Source: Gordonia sihwensis NBRC 108236
GTDB taxonomy: Bacteria > Actinomycetota > Actinomycetes > Mycobacteriales > Mycobacteriaceae
Length of the DNA stretch: 51,779 nt
Reading direction: 5' to 3'
Assembly: GCF_000333035.1 (NCBI RefSeq)
Contig: NZ_BANU01000039.1
Coordinates: forward strand, 1 to 51,779
Below the pieces are notes generated by a model. The model was not told the DNA's origin and did not search any database. It saw only the letters and a program-made list of their open reading frames with translations. The translations under genes were made by a program, and so were the position numbers. Positions 1 to 8,976 of the stretch are shown here, piece after piece; the first letter of the stretch is position 1, and the number at the start of each line of letters is the position of its first letter.

Positions 1-651
1 GGCCTGGTGCTCTGCGCGCCGCGAATCGCGATCGCCGCCGGACGTCTGCCGTTGCCGTCGGTGCCGAACACTGCGCCGGCGGCACCCGACGGGACCGATC
101 CCGCGGTGGTCGACGGCGTGGACGCGGTCCGGCTCTCGACCCGCGATCCGCTCGGCGCAATCGCCGACCTCGCGCTGGGCGACCTCGACGCGCTCGCGCG
201 CCGCGCCGCCGTGACCGCATCGATTCTGACGGGCGCACTCGCCGGTGCCGTCCTGGTCACCGGGGTCGCGACCGCGGCCGTCGCCGCTGCGGCGGGCGGA
301 TCGCCGGTGGCGCTGGGCTACTGCGCGTGCATCGTGGTGGCACTCGCCGCCCGCGGCCGGACGCACGCCGACCGGCTGCAGTCGGCTCTGCTGGTCGGGG
401 CGGCCGGGATCATCGGAGTCGTCGCCGCGCTCGCCGCCGTCGCGGGGTCCGGCCCGGAACCGGTCTGGGTGTTCGCGGGGACGATCGGCTGGGCGGTCGG
501 CGCTCTGCTGCTGGGCACGGTCGCATCCGGCCGCGACTACTCTCCGCCCGCCGTGCGCGCCGTCGAGATCGCCGAATACGCCGCGCTGACCGCGGTGATT
601 CCGCTGCTGCTCTGGGTCCTGGACGTCTATCAGGCGGTCCGGACCCTGTGA
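1..651 (+). CDS. eccD: Type VII secretion integral membrane protein EccD, C-terminal part (5' end outside window)
   Basis: EccD forms the multi-helix membrane vestibule of ESX (type VII) secretion systems. Only the last 216 residues are here; the frame is open from base 1, so the start lies upstream. The visible part begins with the family-typical segment leading into GRLPLPSVP, then a cytosolic loop, then about five hydrophobic helices and a short tail (DVYQAVRTL). Its TGA overlaps the GTG start of the mycosin gene (GTGA), so the two are translationally coupled. An eccD-mycP order with no eccE after it resembles ESX-4 loci; assignment to ESX-4 is inference, since the rest of the locus is not visible. 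Confidence 0.87.
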   Translation, partial: GLVLCAPRIAIAAGRLPLPSVPNTAPAAPDGTDPAVVDGVDAVRLSTRDPLGAIADLALGDLDALARRAAVTASILTGALAGAVLVTGVATAAVAAAAGGSPVALGYCACIVVALAARGRTHADRLQSALLVGAAGIIGVVAALAAVAGSGPEPVWVFAGTIGWAVGALLLGTVASGRDYSPPAVRAVEIAEYAALTAVIPLLLWVLDVYQAVRTL

Positions 652-1967
652 TCCGGCGGATCGGCGCGATCACGGCGGTCGCGGCGGTCGTCTGGTTCTC
701 CGGCGCGGGTGCCGCCGTGGCGGTCCCGGCGCCGGTGATCGCCCGGGCGACGGTCTCGGCCGCACCGCTGGGCCCGCCCGAGCCGACCGAGCAGCGCGCC
801 CGCTGCGCGACCACCGCCGACGCGGACACCGCAGGCGAACCCGCGGGCCACCGACTGCTCGACGTGGCAGCGGCCCATCGGTTCAGTCGCGGCGCCGGCG
901 TGTCCGTGGCGGTCATCGACACGGGTGTGAGCCCGCACACCAGGCTGCCGCGCCTCGTCGCCGGCGGCGACTACGTCGGGACCGGCGACGGACTGTCGGA
1001 CTGCGACGCCCACGGAACGCTGGTCGCGGGCATCATCGCAGCACAGCCCTCCGCCGACGACGACTTCGTCGGTGTGGCGCCCGAGGCGACCATCATCTCG
1101 ATTCGGCAGTCGAGCGGAGCGTTCAGCGCCCGGGGCAGCGGAGCCGACGACGCCGTGGTGGGAGCCGGATACGGCCCGCTCACCACTCTCGCGCGGTCGG
1201 TGGTACGGGCCGTCGACCTGGGTGCACGGGTGATCAACATCTCAGAGGTGGCATGCGCACCCGCCGCCGGTCCGCTCGATGACGGTCTCGTCGGGACCGC
1301 GCTGGCCTACGCGCGTGAGCGGGACGTGGTGGTGGTCGTGGCAGCCGGGAACCTGACCGAGACCACGGCGTGTCGGGAGCAGAACCCGTCGGGTGCGGCC
1401 TCGGTCGAGCAGGCGTGGGCGCGACTGCGCACGGCCGTCACCCCGGCGCGATTCGCGCCGCTGGTGCTGACGGTGGGCGCCGTCGCGGCCGCCGACGGCG
1501 CAGCGGCGGACTTCAGCCTGCGCGGGCCGTGGGTGAGCGTGGCGGCGCCGGGCACCGATGTGGTCAGCGTGATGCCGGGCTCGGGCGGCCCGCGGCTCGC
1601 CGGCGGCCTGCGCACCGGCGACGGGGTGGCCCCGCTCGCCGGCACCAGCTACGCGGCGCCGTACGTGTCGGGCCTGGCGGCGCTGATCCGGTCCCGGTAC
1701 CCGCGACTGTCGGCCGCTGAGGTGATCGACCGCATCGTCGACACGGCGCACGGCGGCGGCCGGGACGACGCCGTCGGCAGCGGGGTGATCGATCCGCTCG
1801 CCGCACTCACCGACGACCCCGAGGTGCGCGCCGCTCCGGGTCTGCGGCCGTTGGCTCTCCCCGACGATGAGCCCGAGTCGGGCTCCGGTGCGGGCGTCAT
1901 CCTCGCGGGTGCGGGTTTCGCGGCTGTCGCCGTCGTGGGCGGACGCCTGCTGCGCCGCCGCCGATGA
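648..1967 (+). CDS. mycP: Mycosin (subtilisin-like membrane-anchored serine protease of type VII secretion)
   Basis: Mycosins are S8 proteases that stabilise the ESX membrane complex. The GTG at 648 overlaps the eccD stop and gives 439 residues, the usual size; longer in-frame extensions run inside eccD and were discarded. It has an N-terminal signal sequence (ALA-rich to about residue 27) and the triad Asp91 (VIDTGV), His122 (DAHGTLVAG) and Ser334 (GTSYAAPYVSG), with Asn235 (AAGN) as oxyanion residue. A proline/acidic stretch precedes a C-terminal TM helix (about 412-434) and RRRR, so the catalytic domain faces the periplasm-like space. The gene converges on ispH 27 bp away, so no eccE follows. 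Confidence 0.93.
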   Translation: MIRRIGAITAVAAVVWFSGAGAAVAVPAPVIARATVSAAPLGPPEPTEQRARCATTADADTAGEPAGHRLLDVAAAHRFSRGAGVSVAVIDTGVSPHTRLPRLVAGGDYVGTGDGLSDCDAHGTLVAGIIAAQPSADDDFVGVAPEATIISIRQSSGAFSARGSGADDAVVGAGYGPLTTLARSVVRAVDLGARVINISEVACAPAAGPLDDGLVGTALAYARERDVVVVVAAGNLTETTACREQNPSGAASVEQAWARLRTAVTPARFAPLVLTVGAVAAADGAAADFSLRGPWVSVAAPGTDVVSVMPGSGGPRLAGGLRTGDGVAPLAGTSYAAPYVSGLAALIRSRYPRLSAAEVIDRIVDTAHGGGRDDAVGSGVIDPLAALTDDPEVRAAPGLRPLALPDDEPESGSGAGVILAGAGFAAVAVVGGRLLRRRR

Positions 1968-1994
1968 TCGCTGCCGAGGCGATGGGCGCCGCGG

Positions 1995-2948
1995 TCAGCG
2001 GGGATTGCGGGCGGGCCGCAGTTCGCGCGGCAACGCGAAGGTGAGCGTCTCCTCGGCGGTGGTCACGGTCTCGACGTCCGCGTAGCCGTGCTCGGCGAGC
2101 AGATCCACCACCCCGCGGACGAGGACCTCCGGGACCGAGGCACCCGAGGTGACGCCGACCGTGGTGACGCCGTCGAGCCAGGCCAGGTCGATGTCGCGGG
2201 CGTAGTCCACCAGGTAAGACGCCTCGGCGCCGTTCTGCAGCGCCACCTCCACCAGCCGCTGCGAATTGGACGAGTTCTGCGAACCGACCACGATCACCAG
2301 CTCGCACCGCGGCGCCATCGCCTTGACAGCTACCTGGCGGTTCTGGGTGGCGTAGCAGATATCGTCCGACGGCGGGTCGTTCAGCAGCGGGAACCGTTCC
2401 CGGAGCCGGGACACCGTCTCCATCGTCTCGTCCACCGACAGCGTGGTCTGCGACAGCCAGATCACCCGCGACTCGTCGCGCACCTGCACGTCGTCGACGG
2501 CGTCGGGTCCGTCGACCACCTGGATGTGCTGCGGGGCCTCGCCGGCGGTGCCCTCGACCTCCTCGTGGCCCTCGTGGCCGATCAGCACGATGTCGTAATC
2601 GTCGCGCGCGAACCGCTTCGCCTCCTGATGCACCTTGGTGACCAGCGGGCACGTCGCGTCGATGGTCTTGAGGCTGCGCTGCGCAGCGCTCTGGTGCACC
2701 TCGGGAGAGACTCCGTGGGCGGAGAAGACCACGATCGCACCCTCGGGCACTTCGTCGGTCTCGTCGACGAAGATCGCGCCACGCTCGGTCAGCGTGTCGA
2801 CCACATGCCGGTTGTGCACGATCTCCTTGCGGACATACACCGGCGCACCGTGCTTGTCGAGGGTCCGCTCGACAGTCTCCACGGCCCGGTCGACGCCTGC
2901 ACAATATCCACGGGGCGACGCGAGAAGGACGCGCTTACTATCAGCCAT
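1995..2948 (-). CDS. ispH: 4-hydroxy-3-methylbut-2-enyl diphosphate reductase
   Basis: Last step of the MEP isoprenoid pathway: reduces HMBPP to IPP and DMAPP using a [4Fe-4S] cluster. The protein is 317 residues, normal for IspH. The three cluster cysteines are Cys16 (SPRGYCAGV), Cys100 (DATCPLV) and Cys198 ([10 protein letters not shown]); the proton-relay glutamate is Glu130 in GHEEVEG, and SQNSSNSQR is the substrate-binding loop. The ATG at 2948 sits 7 nt downstream of TACCCT (2956-2961), suggesting a leaderless transcript. It diverges from the lipid-droplet gene, as the lytB2 gene does in mycobacteria, and supplies precursors for the prenyl synthase at 21927-22709. Confidence 0.96.
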   Translation of the reverse strand: MADSKRVLLASPRGYCAGVDRAVETVERTLDKHGAPVYVRKEIVHNRHVVDTLTERGAIFVDETDEVPEGAIVVFSAHGVSPEVHQSAAQRSLKTIDATCPLVTKVHQEAKRFARDDYDIVLIGHEGHEEVEGTAGEAPQHIQVVDGPDAVDDVQVRDESRVIWLSQTTLSVDETMETVSRLRERFPLLNDPPSDDICYATQNRQVAVKAMAPRCELVIVVGSQNSSNSQRLVEVALQNGAEASYLVDYARDIDLAWLDGVTTVGVTSGASVPEVLVRGVVDLLAEHGYADVETVTTAEETLTFALPRELRPARNPR

Positions 2949-2955
2949 GAACTCC

Positions 2956-2961
2956 AGGGTA
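2956..2961 (-). promoter_or_regulatory. Candidate -10 element of ispH (leaderless)
   Basis: Reads TACCCT on the minus strand, 7 nt from the ispH ATG. This is the spacing expected when transcription starts at the first base of the start codon. Confidence 0.5.
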
Positions 2962-2982
2962 CGGCTGTGAGAGAGTTAGTAC

Positions 2983-3696
2983 ATGAGTCGTCCTCCATAC
3001 GCTGCCCGCGTGGTCGCCGGTCTGGTCGCCACCACCATCGAGGAAACCCGCAAACTGCCGACGCGAGTCATCACTCTGCCGATGGGTGCGGTGAGCCGGA
3101 GTCTGCAGGCCGGCATGCGACTTCAGCAGAACATCGCCGAGCTCGCCATCAAGGGCGACGAGCTGCTCGCGCCGCTGTGCGACAAGTCTCAGGAACAGCC
3201 CGAGTGGGCGCGGTTCGACGAAGACGACGACGCGGAGGCGGCGAGCCGGCCGCTGCGTGCCGACGCGCCGGCCACTGTTCCGCAAGCCCCGGCCCGCGCC
3301 CCTGAGATGAACTCCGCGACAAACCACGCTGAGACGAGCGCCGCCGAGGCCTCCGCTGCGAGCCCCGACGAGTCCGCCGCCGACAGCGCCGCGCCCCCGG
3401 CCAACGCCGGACGTTTCGCGCTCTACAGCTCGGCTCCGGCCGACGTGGCCGCGGGCCCCACCTCTACGACGCCGGATGCCGCAGCGTCGCCGGAGCATCT
3501 CCCGGCCGCCGTCGCCGCCCTCGACTACCCGACGCTGACGCTGGCCCAGCTGCGCGCCAAGGTCCGCGGGCTCGGCACCGAGGAACTCACCGAGATCCTC
3601 GAGTTCGAGAAGGCGAACCGCAATCGCACGCCCTTCGTCACGATGCTCGACAACCGCATCGTCAGCCAGCAGAAGAAGGCCGAATCCGCGCAGTGA
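2983..3696 (+). CDS. Lipid droplet-associated protein (MLDS family)
   Basis: A 237-residue protein of the actinobacterial family that coats triacylglycerol droplets. The N-terminal part (about 1-70) is amphipathic and helix-forming ([20 protein letters not shown], then [29 protein letters not shown]), the likely lipid-binding segment. A long Ala/Pro/Ser/Glu-rich disordered middle follows (about 75-180). The C-terminus ([20 protein letters not shown] to the end) is a conserved charged helical motif of the family. Divergent from ispH as in M. tuberculosis Rv1109c/Rv1110. Upstream GAGAG is only a weak ribosome site. The gene ends inside a 15-bp tandem repeat. Confidence 0.8.
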   Translation: MSRPPYAARVVAGLVATTIEETRKLPTRVITLPMGAVSRSLQAGMRLQQNIAELAIKGDELLAPLCDKSQEQPEWARFDEDDDAEAASRPLRADAPATVPQAPARAPEMNSATNHAETSAAEASAASPDESAADSAAPPANAGRFALYSSAPADVAAGPTSTTPDAAASPEHLPAAVAALDYPTLTLAQLRAKVRGLGTEELTEILEFEKANRNRTPFVTMLDNRIVSQQKKAESAQ

Positions 3697-3747
3697 GCAA
3701 CCGCGCAGTGACAACCGGCGCAGTGACAACCGGCGCAGTGATCGGCC
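3688..3747 (+). repeat. 15-bp tandem repeat across the end of the lipid-droplet gene
   Basis: Units of GCGCAGTGACAACCG start at 3688 (variant), 3703 and 3718, with a partial fourth at 3733. The first unit contains the TGA stop of the upstream gene. The repeat lies between that stop and xseA and probably arose by slippage. Confidence 0.8.
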
Positions 3748-3775
3748 CGGCCCGGCTCTGCACCGGGGTTCCGCG

Positions 3776-5020
3776 ATGACGCCCGAGCAGGGGAACACCG
3801 CCGAGAATCCGTGGCCGGTGCGCACGCTCAGTTTCAAGATCGCGGACTGGATCCACCGGCTCGGGCAGGTGTGGGTGGAAGGTCAGATCACCCAGCTGAG
3901 CCTGCGCCGCGGCACGCGCACCGCTTTTCTGACGTTGCGCGATCCCGCCGCCGACATCTCGATCTCGGTGACCTGCGACCCGGGTCTGCTTCAGCGGAGT
4001 CCGGTGCCGCTCACCGAGGGCGCCCGGGTGGTGGTGTACGGCCGGCCCAACTTCTACACCGGCCGGGGCACTCTGTCGCTGCGGATCACCGACATCCGGC
4101 CGGTCGGCATCGGCGAACTCCTCGCCCGGATCGAACGCGTCAGGGCCCTGCTCGCCGCCGAGGGGCTCTTCGACGCCCGCCGGAAGAGGCCGCTGCCGTT
4201 CCTCCCCCACACGATCGGACTGATCACCGGTCGCGCCAGTGCCGCACAGCGCGATGTGATCGCCGTCGCGACCGCCCGGTGGGACGCGGTGCGGTTCGAG
4301 GTCCGGGATTCGCCCGTGCAGGGACCGACCGCGGTGCCTGCGATCGTCGAGCATCTCGCGGCGCTGGACGCCGCACCGCACGTCCAGGTCATCGTCATCG
4401 CGCGCGGGGGCGGCAGCGTCGAGGACCTGCTCCCCTTCTCCGACGAGACGCTGCTGCGCGCCGTCTCCGCCTGCCGGACCCCCGTGGTGAGCGCCATCGG
4501 CCACGAACCCGACAGTCCGCTGCTCGACCTGGTGGCCGACGTCCGCGCCGCGACGCCGACCGATGCCGCCAAGCGTGTGGTGCCGGACGTCTCGGCCGAA
4601 CTGCAGGGAATCGCCGAGTTGCGCCGGCGCAGTGCCCACGCGCTGCGCAACTGGGTGCACCGGGAGGAACGGGTGGTCGAGGGGCTCCGGGCCCGGCCCG
4701 TGCTCGCGAACCCGCTGCGCATGGTCGACGACCGGCAGGACCGTGTCGACGGCGCGGTACGCGACATCCGCCGCAGTGTCCGGCACCTGGTGACTGTCGA
4801 GGAGCATCGCACCGAACGTCTCGCATCGCAGCTGTCGACCCTCGGGCCAGCGCAGACGCTCGCCCGCGGATACGCCGTGGTGCAGCGCACCGACTCCGAC
4901 CAGCCGCACGCGGTCCGCTCGGTGGACGACCTGCCGGCCGGAGCCGCCGTGCGCATCCGCGTCGCCGACGGATCGGCCGCGGCAGTGATCTCGCCGACCA
5001 CGAAGGAGAGCCGACAGTGA
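3776..5020 (+). CDS. xseA: Exodeoxyribonuclease VII large subunit
   Basis: Catalytic subunit of exonuclease VII, which degrades single-stranded DNA in both directions. The 414-residue length is typical for actinobacteria. The N-terminal OB-fold (about 10-105) starts with [20 protein letters not shown] and WVEGQITQL. The central catalytic domain holds [30 protein letters not shown] and [21 protein letters not shown] helical C-terminal region ends in a short beta module ([11 protein letters not shown]...[11 protein letters not shown]). No strong ribosome site precedes the ATG at 3776, but the next in-frame ATGs would cut the OB-fold. The TGA overlaps the GTG of xseB (GTGA). Confidence 0.96.
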   Translation: MTPEQGNTAENPWPVRTLSFKIADWIHRLGQVWVEGQITQLSLRRGTRTAFLTLRDPAADISISVTCDPGLLQRSPVPLTEGARVVVYGRPNFYTGRGTLSLRITDIRPVGIGELLARIERVRALLAAEGLFDARRKRPLPFLPHTIGLITGRASAAQRDVIAVATARWDAVRFEVRDSPVQGPTAVPAIVEHLAALDAAPHVQVIVIARGGGSVEDLLPFSDETLLRAVSACRTPVVSAIGHEPDSPLLDLVADVRAATPTDAAKRVVPDVSAELQGIAELRRRSAHALRNWVHREERVVEGLRARPVLANPLRMVDDRQDRVDGAVRDIRRSVRHLVTVEEHRTERLASQLSTLGPAQTLARGYAVVQRTDSDQPHAVRSVDDLPAGAAVRIRVADGSAAAVISPTTKESRQ

Positions 5021-5256
5021 CCGATCCCGGAGCCGATTTCACGCCCGTCGCCGAACTCGACTACGAGCAGGCTCGTGACGAATTGTCGGAGGTGGTCACC
5101 GCACTCGAGCGGGGTGGACTGGGTCTCGACGAGTCGCTAGCGCTCTGGGAGCGCGGCGAGGCGCTGGCCAAGCGTTGCACCGAGCACCTCGAGGGAGCTC
5201 GATCACGGATCGAGGCCGCACTGAACGACGACGCCGAGAACGACGACGAGGACTGA
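5017..5256 (+). CDS. xseB: Exodeoxyribonuclease VII small subunit
   Basis: Small helical subunit that binds several-fold to XseA. The GTG at 5017 gives 79 residues and overlaps the xseA stop by 4 bp; longer in-frame extensions lie inside xseA and are artefacts. The family signature is clear: [20 protein letters not shown], then [19 protein letters not shown] and [12 protein letters not shown], forming the two-helix hairpin. The tail is very acidic ([10 protein letters not shown]). Co-expression with xseA by translational coupling is expected, since XseB is needed for activity. Confidence 0.95.
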   Translation: MTDPGADFTPVAELDYEQARDELSEVVTALERGGLGLDESLALWERGEALAKRCTEHLEGARSRIEAALNDDAENDDED

Positions 5257-5334
5257 GGGACGAGGGCTGGCGGACGAGGACTGGAAGATTAACTTCCCCG
5301 CAGGCCCGGTGGCCGATCCGGCGACCGGCTCGGG

Positions 5335-5904
5335 TCAGGGACGCTTGGACGGCAGCGGTTCGGCCTCGGTGACCGCCTTCGCGAGGGTCTGCATGTCGGA
5401 GTCCGCGCCGCGGCTCACCACGCCCACTCGCACGTCGCCCATGTCGGCGATCCATGCCTTGCGGTGATCGTCGCCGGAGTAGGTGACCCAGCGCTGGCCC
5501 GAGATCTCGCGCACGCCACCGCCACTCGCGCCGTCGCCGAGCAGCTTCGGAACCAGCTGCTCCTCGGTCGCGGCCGTCTGCGTCAGCTGGATGTAGACGC
5601 CGTTGGGGGTGATCCAGCCGACGTTGCTGGAGAGAGTGGCGCCGATCTCCTGAGTCGAACCCGAATTGGCCTTCCAGTTCGCGGGCAGTTTCGGCTCCCG
5701 GATCGGGAACGGCATCGACTCCGCATCGGCGTGCAGACCTGCACTGACGTTGAAACTGGGAATCTTCTGCTCGGTCGCCGAGTTGCCGAAGCCCCAGGAG
5801 CAACTGCCGCTGACCCCGGCCACGATCAGTGCGATCACCAGCAGCGGGATGAGCGACCAGACGAGGTCTCGTCCGTCTTGCAGGATCCGGGGTTTCTGGG
5901 CCAT
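5335..5904 (-). CDS. DUF4245 family membrane-anchored protein
   Basis: A 189-residue protein of unknown function with one N-terminal TM helix (about 17-37, LIPLLVIALIVAGV) and an outward-facing beta-rich domain ending in a short basic tail. The family is confined largely to mycolata and sits between xseB and glpX, the arrangement recalled for M. tuberculosis Rv1100. It converges on xseAB and diverges from glpX. A GATAAT sequence lies 7 nt before the ATG, compatible with a leaderless mRNA. No catalytic motif was seen; an envelope-associated role is only inferred from topology. Confidence 0.82.
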   Translation of the reverse strand: MAQKPRILQDGRDLVWSLIPLLVIALIVAGVSGSCSWGFGNSATEQKIPSFNVSAGLHADAESMPFPIREPKLPANWKANSGSTQEIGATLSSNVGWITPNGVYIQLTQTAATEEQLVPKLLGDGASGGGVREISGQRWVTYSGDDHRKAWIADMGDVRVGVVSRGADSDMQTLAKAVTEAEPLPSKRP

Positions 5905-5968
5905 GGCTTCGATTATCGCAGTCGGGCGCCGCCCCCAGCCAATCGCCGGTCCCGGCCATGAAAGAATC

Positions 5969-5982
5969 GAGGTCTAGACCTC
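5969..5982. promoter_or_regulatory. Perfect 14-bp palindrome upstream of glpX
   Basis: GAGGTCTAGACCTC is a perfect inverted repeat with no spacer, 30 bp before the glpX ATG in the divergent DUF4245/glpX intergenic region. It looks like an operator; the regulator is not identifiable here. Confidence 0.5.
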
Positions 5983-6012
5983 ATCAAGGTTCGCAACGAA
6001 AGTGGAGTCCGC

Positions 6013-6999
6013 ATGACCAAGCAAGCACCCGACCGCAACCTGGCCATGGAACTGGTCCGTGTCACCGAGGCCGCGGCGCTGGCCGCTGGTCGGTGGGTCG
6101 GGCGTGGCGACAAGAACTCCGGCGACGGCGCCGCGGTCGACGCGATGCGCGAACTCCTCTCCACCGTGTCGATGCGCGGAACCGTCGTGATCGGCGAGGG
6201 CGAGAAGGATGAGGCCCCGATGCTGTACAACGGCGAGATCGTCGGCAACGGCGAGGGCCCCGAGGTGGACGTCGCCGTCGACCCGATCGACGGCACCACG
6301 CTGATGGCCGAGGGACGTCCGAACTCGATCGCCGTCATCGCGGTCTCCGAACGCGGCACCATGTACGACCCGTCGGCGGTGTTCTACATGAACAAGATCG
6401 CCGTCGGCCCGGCCGCCAAGGGCGCGATCGACATCAACCAGTCCACCGAGTGGAACATCAATTCGGTCGCCGCGGCCAAGGGCATCGACGTCGCCGACCT
6501 GACCGTCGTCGTCCTCGACCGTCCCCGCCACGCCGAGCTGATCCACGAGATCCGTGAGGCCGGCGCCAAGATCCGGCTGATCTCCGACGGCGACGTGGCC
6601 GGCGCCATCGCCGCCGCCGGCGATTACAGCACCGTCGACATGCTCATGGGCATCGGCGGCACCCCCGAAGGCATCATCAGTGCCGTCGCGATGAAGTGCA
6701 TGGGCGGCGAGATCCAGGGCAAGCTGTGGCCCAAGGACGACGCCGAACGCCAGAAGGCCGTCGACGCGGGCCTGGACCCGGACATGGTCCTGACCAACGA
6801 CATCCTGGTGCGCGGAGAGAACTCCTTCTTCTGCGCGACCGGCGTCACCAACGGCGACATGCTCCGCGGCGTCACCTACCGTCCCAACGGGGCCACCACC
6901 CGCTCGCTGGTCATGCGCTCCAAGTCGGGCACCATCCGGACCATCGAGGCGGTCCACCAGACGTCCAAGCTGCGCGAGTACGCGCGCCTGGACATCTGA
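6013..6999 (+). CDS. glpX: Class II fructose-1,6-bisphosphatase
   Basis: Hydrolyses fructose 1,6-bisphosphate to fructose 6-phosphate, the gluconeogenic step; in mycolata the GlpX type is the main FBPase. The 328 residues start [20 protein letters not shown]. Metal and substrate motifs are [14 protein letters not shown] (Lys/Asp/Glu), the [12 protein letters not shown] lithium-sensitive phosphatase motif, and [29 protein letters not shown] is 5 nt before the ATG. Preceded by a perfect palindrome that may mediate carbon-source control. Monocistronic: the next gene is convergent. Confidence 0.96.
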   Translation: MTKQAPDRNLAMELVRVTEAAALAAGRWVGRGDKNSGDGAAVDAMRELLSTVSMRGTVVIGEGEKDEAPMLYNGEIVGNGEGPEVDVAVDPIDGTTLMAEGRPNSIAVIAVSERGTMYDPSAVFYMNKIAVGPAAKGAIDINQSTEWNINSVAAAKGIDVADLTVVVLDRPRHAELIHEIREAGAKIRLISDGDVAGAIAAAGDYSTVDMLMGIGGTPEGIISAVAMKCMGGEIQGKLWPKDDAERQKAVDAGLDPDMVLTNDILVRGENSFFCATGVTNGDMLRGVTYRPNGATTRSLVMRSKSGTIRTIEAVHQTSKLREYARLDI

Positions 7000-7038
7000 T
7001 CCCCGCGATCGACCCCCGCGATCGACTGACCCCGGCCT

Positions 7039-7060
7039 CGCACCGAGGGGCATCGGTGCG
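7039..7060. terminator. Hairpin between convergent glpX and ABC transporter genes
   Basis: CGCACCGA pairs with TCGGTGCG around a 6-nt loop. There is no uridine tract on either side, so it is at best a weak or factor-assisted bidirectional terminator. Confidence 0.4.
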
Positions 7061-7083
7061 TTCGGTGGGGAACGGCAGCGGTG

Positions 7084-7794
7084 TCAGACCCCGACACCGG
7101 CCAGCAGGGCGCCGTCCTTCATCTCCAGCACTCCGTCCACCCCGGTCACCGTCTGCAGATCGTGCGTCACCAGCAGGGAGGCGATGCCGCGGTCTCGCGC
7201 CAGTTCGGTGAGCAGTTCGACGATCTGCGTTCCCCGTGTCGAGTCGAGCGCGGAGGTGGGTTCGTCGATCAGCAGCACCTGCGGTCCGTTCATCAGCGCC
7301 CGGGCGATGTTGACCCGCTGCCGCATTCCGCCCGAGAGCTGTCCGGGCCGGCGTCCGAACGCTCCGTCGAGCCCGACGGCCGAGAGGAGTTCGCGGGCCT
7401 GGGCGCGGTGCCGCGACGGCCGGCGACCGGCCACATGCGCCGCGAGCAGCAGTTGTTCCTCGGCGGTGAGTCCGGGTACCAGGTTGTCGTTCTGGAAGAT
7501 CAGTCCGATCCGTTCGCGCCGGACGCGGGCCAGCGCCTCCGCGTCGAGGCCGTCGAGGCATTGGTCGCCGATCCGCACCGTCCCCGAGTCGGGCCGGATC
7601 AGTGCGCCGGCCACCGCGAGCACGCTCGACTTCCCGCATCCGGAGGGGCCGGTGAGCGCGACGGTGGTGCCCGGCTCCACGTGCAGGCTCACCCCGCGCA
7701 CCGCGCGCACCACGCTGTCTCCGTCGGGGTAGGTCAGCTCGATGTCGGTGAGTGTCAATCCCGTGTCAGTTGCAGATCCCATGTCAGTTCCCAT
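7084..7794 (-). CDS. ABC transporter ATP-binding protein (MacB/LolD type)
   Basis: ATPase of an FtsX-type ABC system, 236 residues. Walker A is GPSGCGKSS, the Q-loop lies in IGLIFQNDNLVPGLT, the signature is LSGGMRQRVNIARAL, Walker B is VLLIDEPTSALD and the switch His is in LLVTHDL. The permease gene starts upstream on the same strand and ends 29 bp before this start, so both form one operon. ATG 7782 is an alternative start four codons in. The divergent neighbour is a sensor kinase/response regulator pair, a common arrangement for exporters that respond to envelope stress or antimicrobial peptides; that role is inferred. Confidence 0.92.
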   Translation of the reverse strand: MGTDMGSATDTGLTLTDIELTYPDGDSVVRAVRGVSLHVEPGTTVALTGPSGCGKSSVLAVAGALIRPDSGTVRIGDQCLDGLDAEALARVRRERIGLIFQNDNLVPGLTAEEQLLLAAHVAGRRPSRHRAQARELLSAVGLDGAFGRRPGQLSGGMRQRVNIARALMNGPQVLLIDEPTSALDSTRGTQIVELLTELARDRGIASLLVTHDLQTVTGVDGVLEMKDGALLAGVGV

Positions 7795-7823
7795 CAGTAG
7801 TCATCGGTCGGATCGGAGAAGTA

Positions 7824-8795
7824 TCAGCGGTTGAGGGCGACCAGCGGGTCCACCTTCACCAGGGGCCGCAGCGCCAGCGCCGCGCCCACCAGTCCCAGGA
7901 CGGCCATGCCTGCGAGGACCGTCGCCCCGGCCGCCGGGTCGACGACCACCGGCGCCTTGCCCGACAGCAGCGAGGCGAAACCGACCGCCAGTGCCGCGCC
8001 GAGTGCCAGGCCGACCACCAGGACCGAACCGGCTTGGGCGAGGCCGTCGCGCAGCAGGTACCAGCGTCCCGCGCCCATCGCCCGGACCACCGCGAGCGAG
8101 CCGATGCGCTGACCGGTCCACACGGCGAAGAATCCGCAGACGACGACCGCCGAGATCACCACGAGCAGCCCCTGGATCAACAGCAGCGACATGTGTTCGG
8201 ATGAGAAGCCCGGGACCAGGTCGGGCAGATCGGCGCGCGCCACCCGGACCAGGCCCGCCGGAGCCGCACTGTCGGAGTCGACGATCAGTGCGTTCACCGA
8301 ATCGCGGTGCGTCACCTCGCGCCATTCGCCGACCGGCATGGAGATCACCTGCTGATGGGCGTACTGACCGACGTCGGCCACGCGGTCGACCCGCACCGTC
8401 GTGGATCCGAGCTGGATCGAGCCGCCGGGGACCACGCCCAGCGTCTTCGCGATGTCCGGCGACACCGCCACCTCGTGAACGTCGCCGCGGCCGAACACCG
8501 CGACAGTGGAGTTGGCTCCGTCATGGCTGGCACGCAGCGTCGCCACCCCCAGTTCGGTGCCCTCACCGGCGGTGCGGGTGATCTCGCTGTCCGACAGCAG
8601 CGCGGGCTTGTCGCCGTCCTCCTGCACCAGCAACGCGGCTCCTGGGAGCTTCTCCACGGCCGACACCGACTGCTGGCGGAGCCCCTCGGTCAGCGCCGAC
8701 AGCGCGACCACCATGAACGCGAGCAGTGTCACCACCCCGACGACGAGCGCGAACCGCCCTGCTGCAGCGCGGAACTCCCGCAATCCCAGATACAT
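7824..8795 (-). CDS. FtsX-like ABC transporter permease
   Basis: Membrane partner of the ATPase at 7084-7794. ATG 8795 was chosen over an in-frame start at 8873 because AGGAGG lies 7 nt upstream, giving 323 residues. Topology is the four-TM MacB/FtsX form: TM1 (about 15-37, FALVVGVVTLLAFMVVALSAL), a roughly 180-residue extracellular domain, then TM2-TM4 (LLLIQGLLVVISAVVVCGFF; a segment after RDGLAQAG; AGMAVLGLVGAALALRPL). TM2-TM3 are joined by WTGQRIGSLAVVRAMGAG, the usual FtsX coupling loop. Such systems usually use ATP to do mechanical work on envelope substrates; the substrate is unknown. Confidence 0.9.
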   Translation of the reverse strand: MYLGLREFRAAAGRFALVVGVVTLLAFMVVALSALTEGLRQQSVSAVEKLPGAALLVQEDGDKPALLSDSEITRTAGEGTELGVATLRASHDGANSTVAVFGRGDVHEVAVSPDIAKTLGVVPGGSIQLGSTTVRVDRVADVGQYAHQQVISMPVGEWREVTHRDSVNALIVDSDSAAPAGLVRVARADLPDLVPGFSSEHMSLLLIQGLLVVISAVVVCGFFAVWTGQRIGSLAVVRAMGAGRWYLLRDGLAQAGSVLVVGLALGAALAVGFASLLSGKAPVVVDPAAGATVLAGMAVLGLVGAALALRPLVKVDPLVALNR

Positions 8796-8963
8796 GCGTC
8801 CTCCTGTGAACAGCGGTGCGAAACCGCTCGACCAACGTGCTTCCAGCCTGTCGGGAATCGGGCGCCGGAACATCGTCTGGGCACCTCAGATCTGCATCCA
8901 TCCGGCGGCGCGCGGGCATCCATCGAAAGTTGTAGACGCCATGGTCGGTGGCGGCGGGGCGGT

Positions 8964-8969
8964 GATACT
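8964..8969 (+). promoter_or_regulatory. Candidate -10 element of the sensor kinase gene (leaderless)
   Basis: GATACT lies 7 nt before ATG 8977, as in other leaderless starts in this window. It deviates from TANNNT at the first base. Confidence 0.4.
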
Positions 8970-8976
8970 GGAGGCT

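Noticed and set aside
2088..3305. An open frame of about 405 codons on the plus strand.
   Set aside because: Antisense to ispH and then out of frame with the lipid-droplet gene.
3688..3747. Short repeats considered as a CRISPR array.
   Set aside because: Contiguous 15-bp tandem units without spacers; no cas genes in the window.
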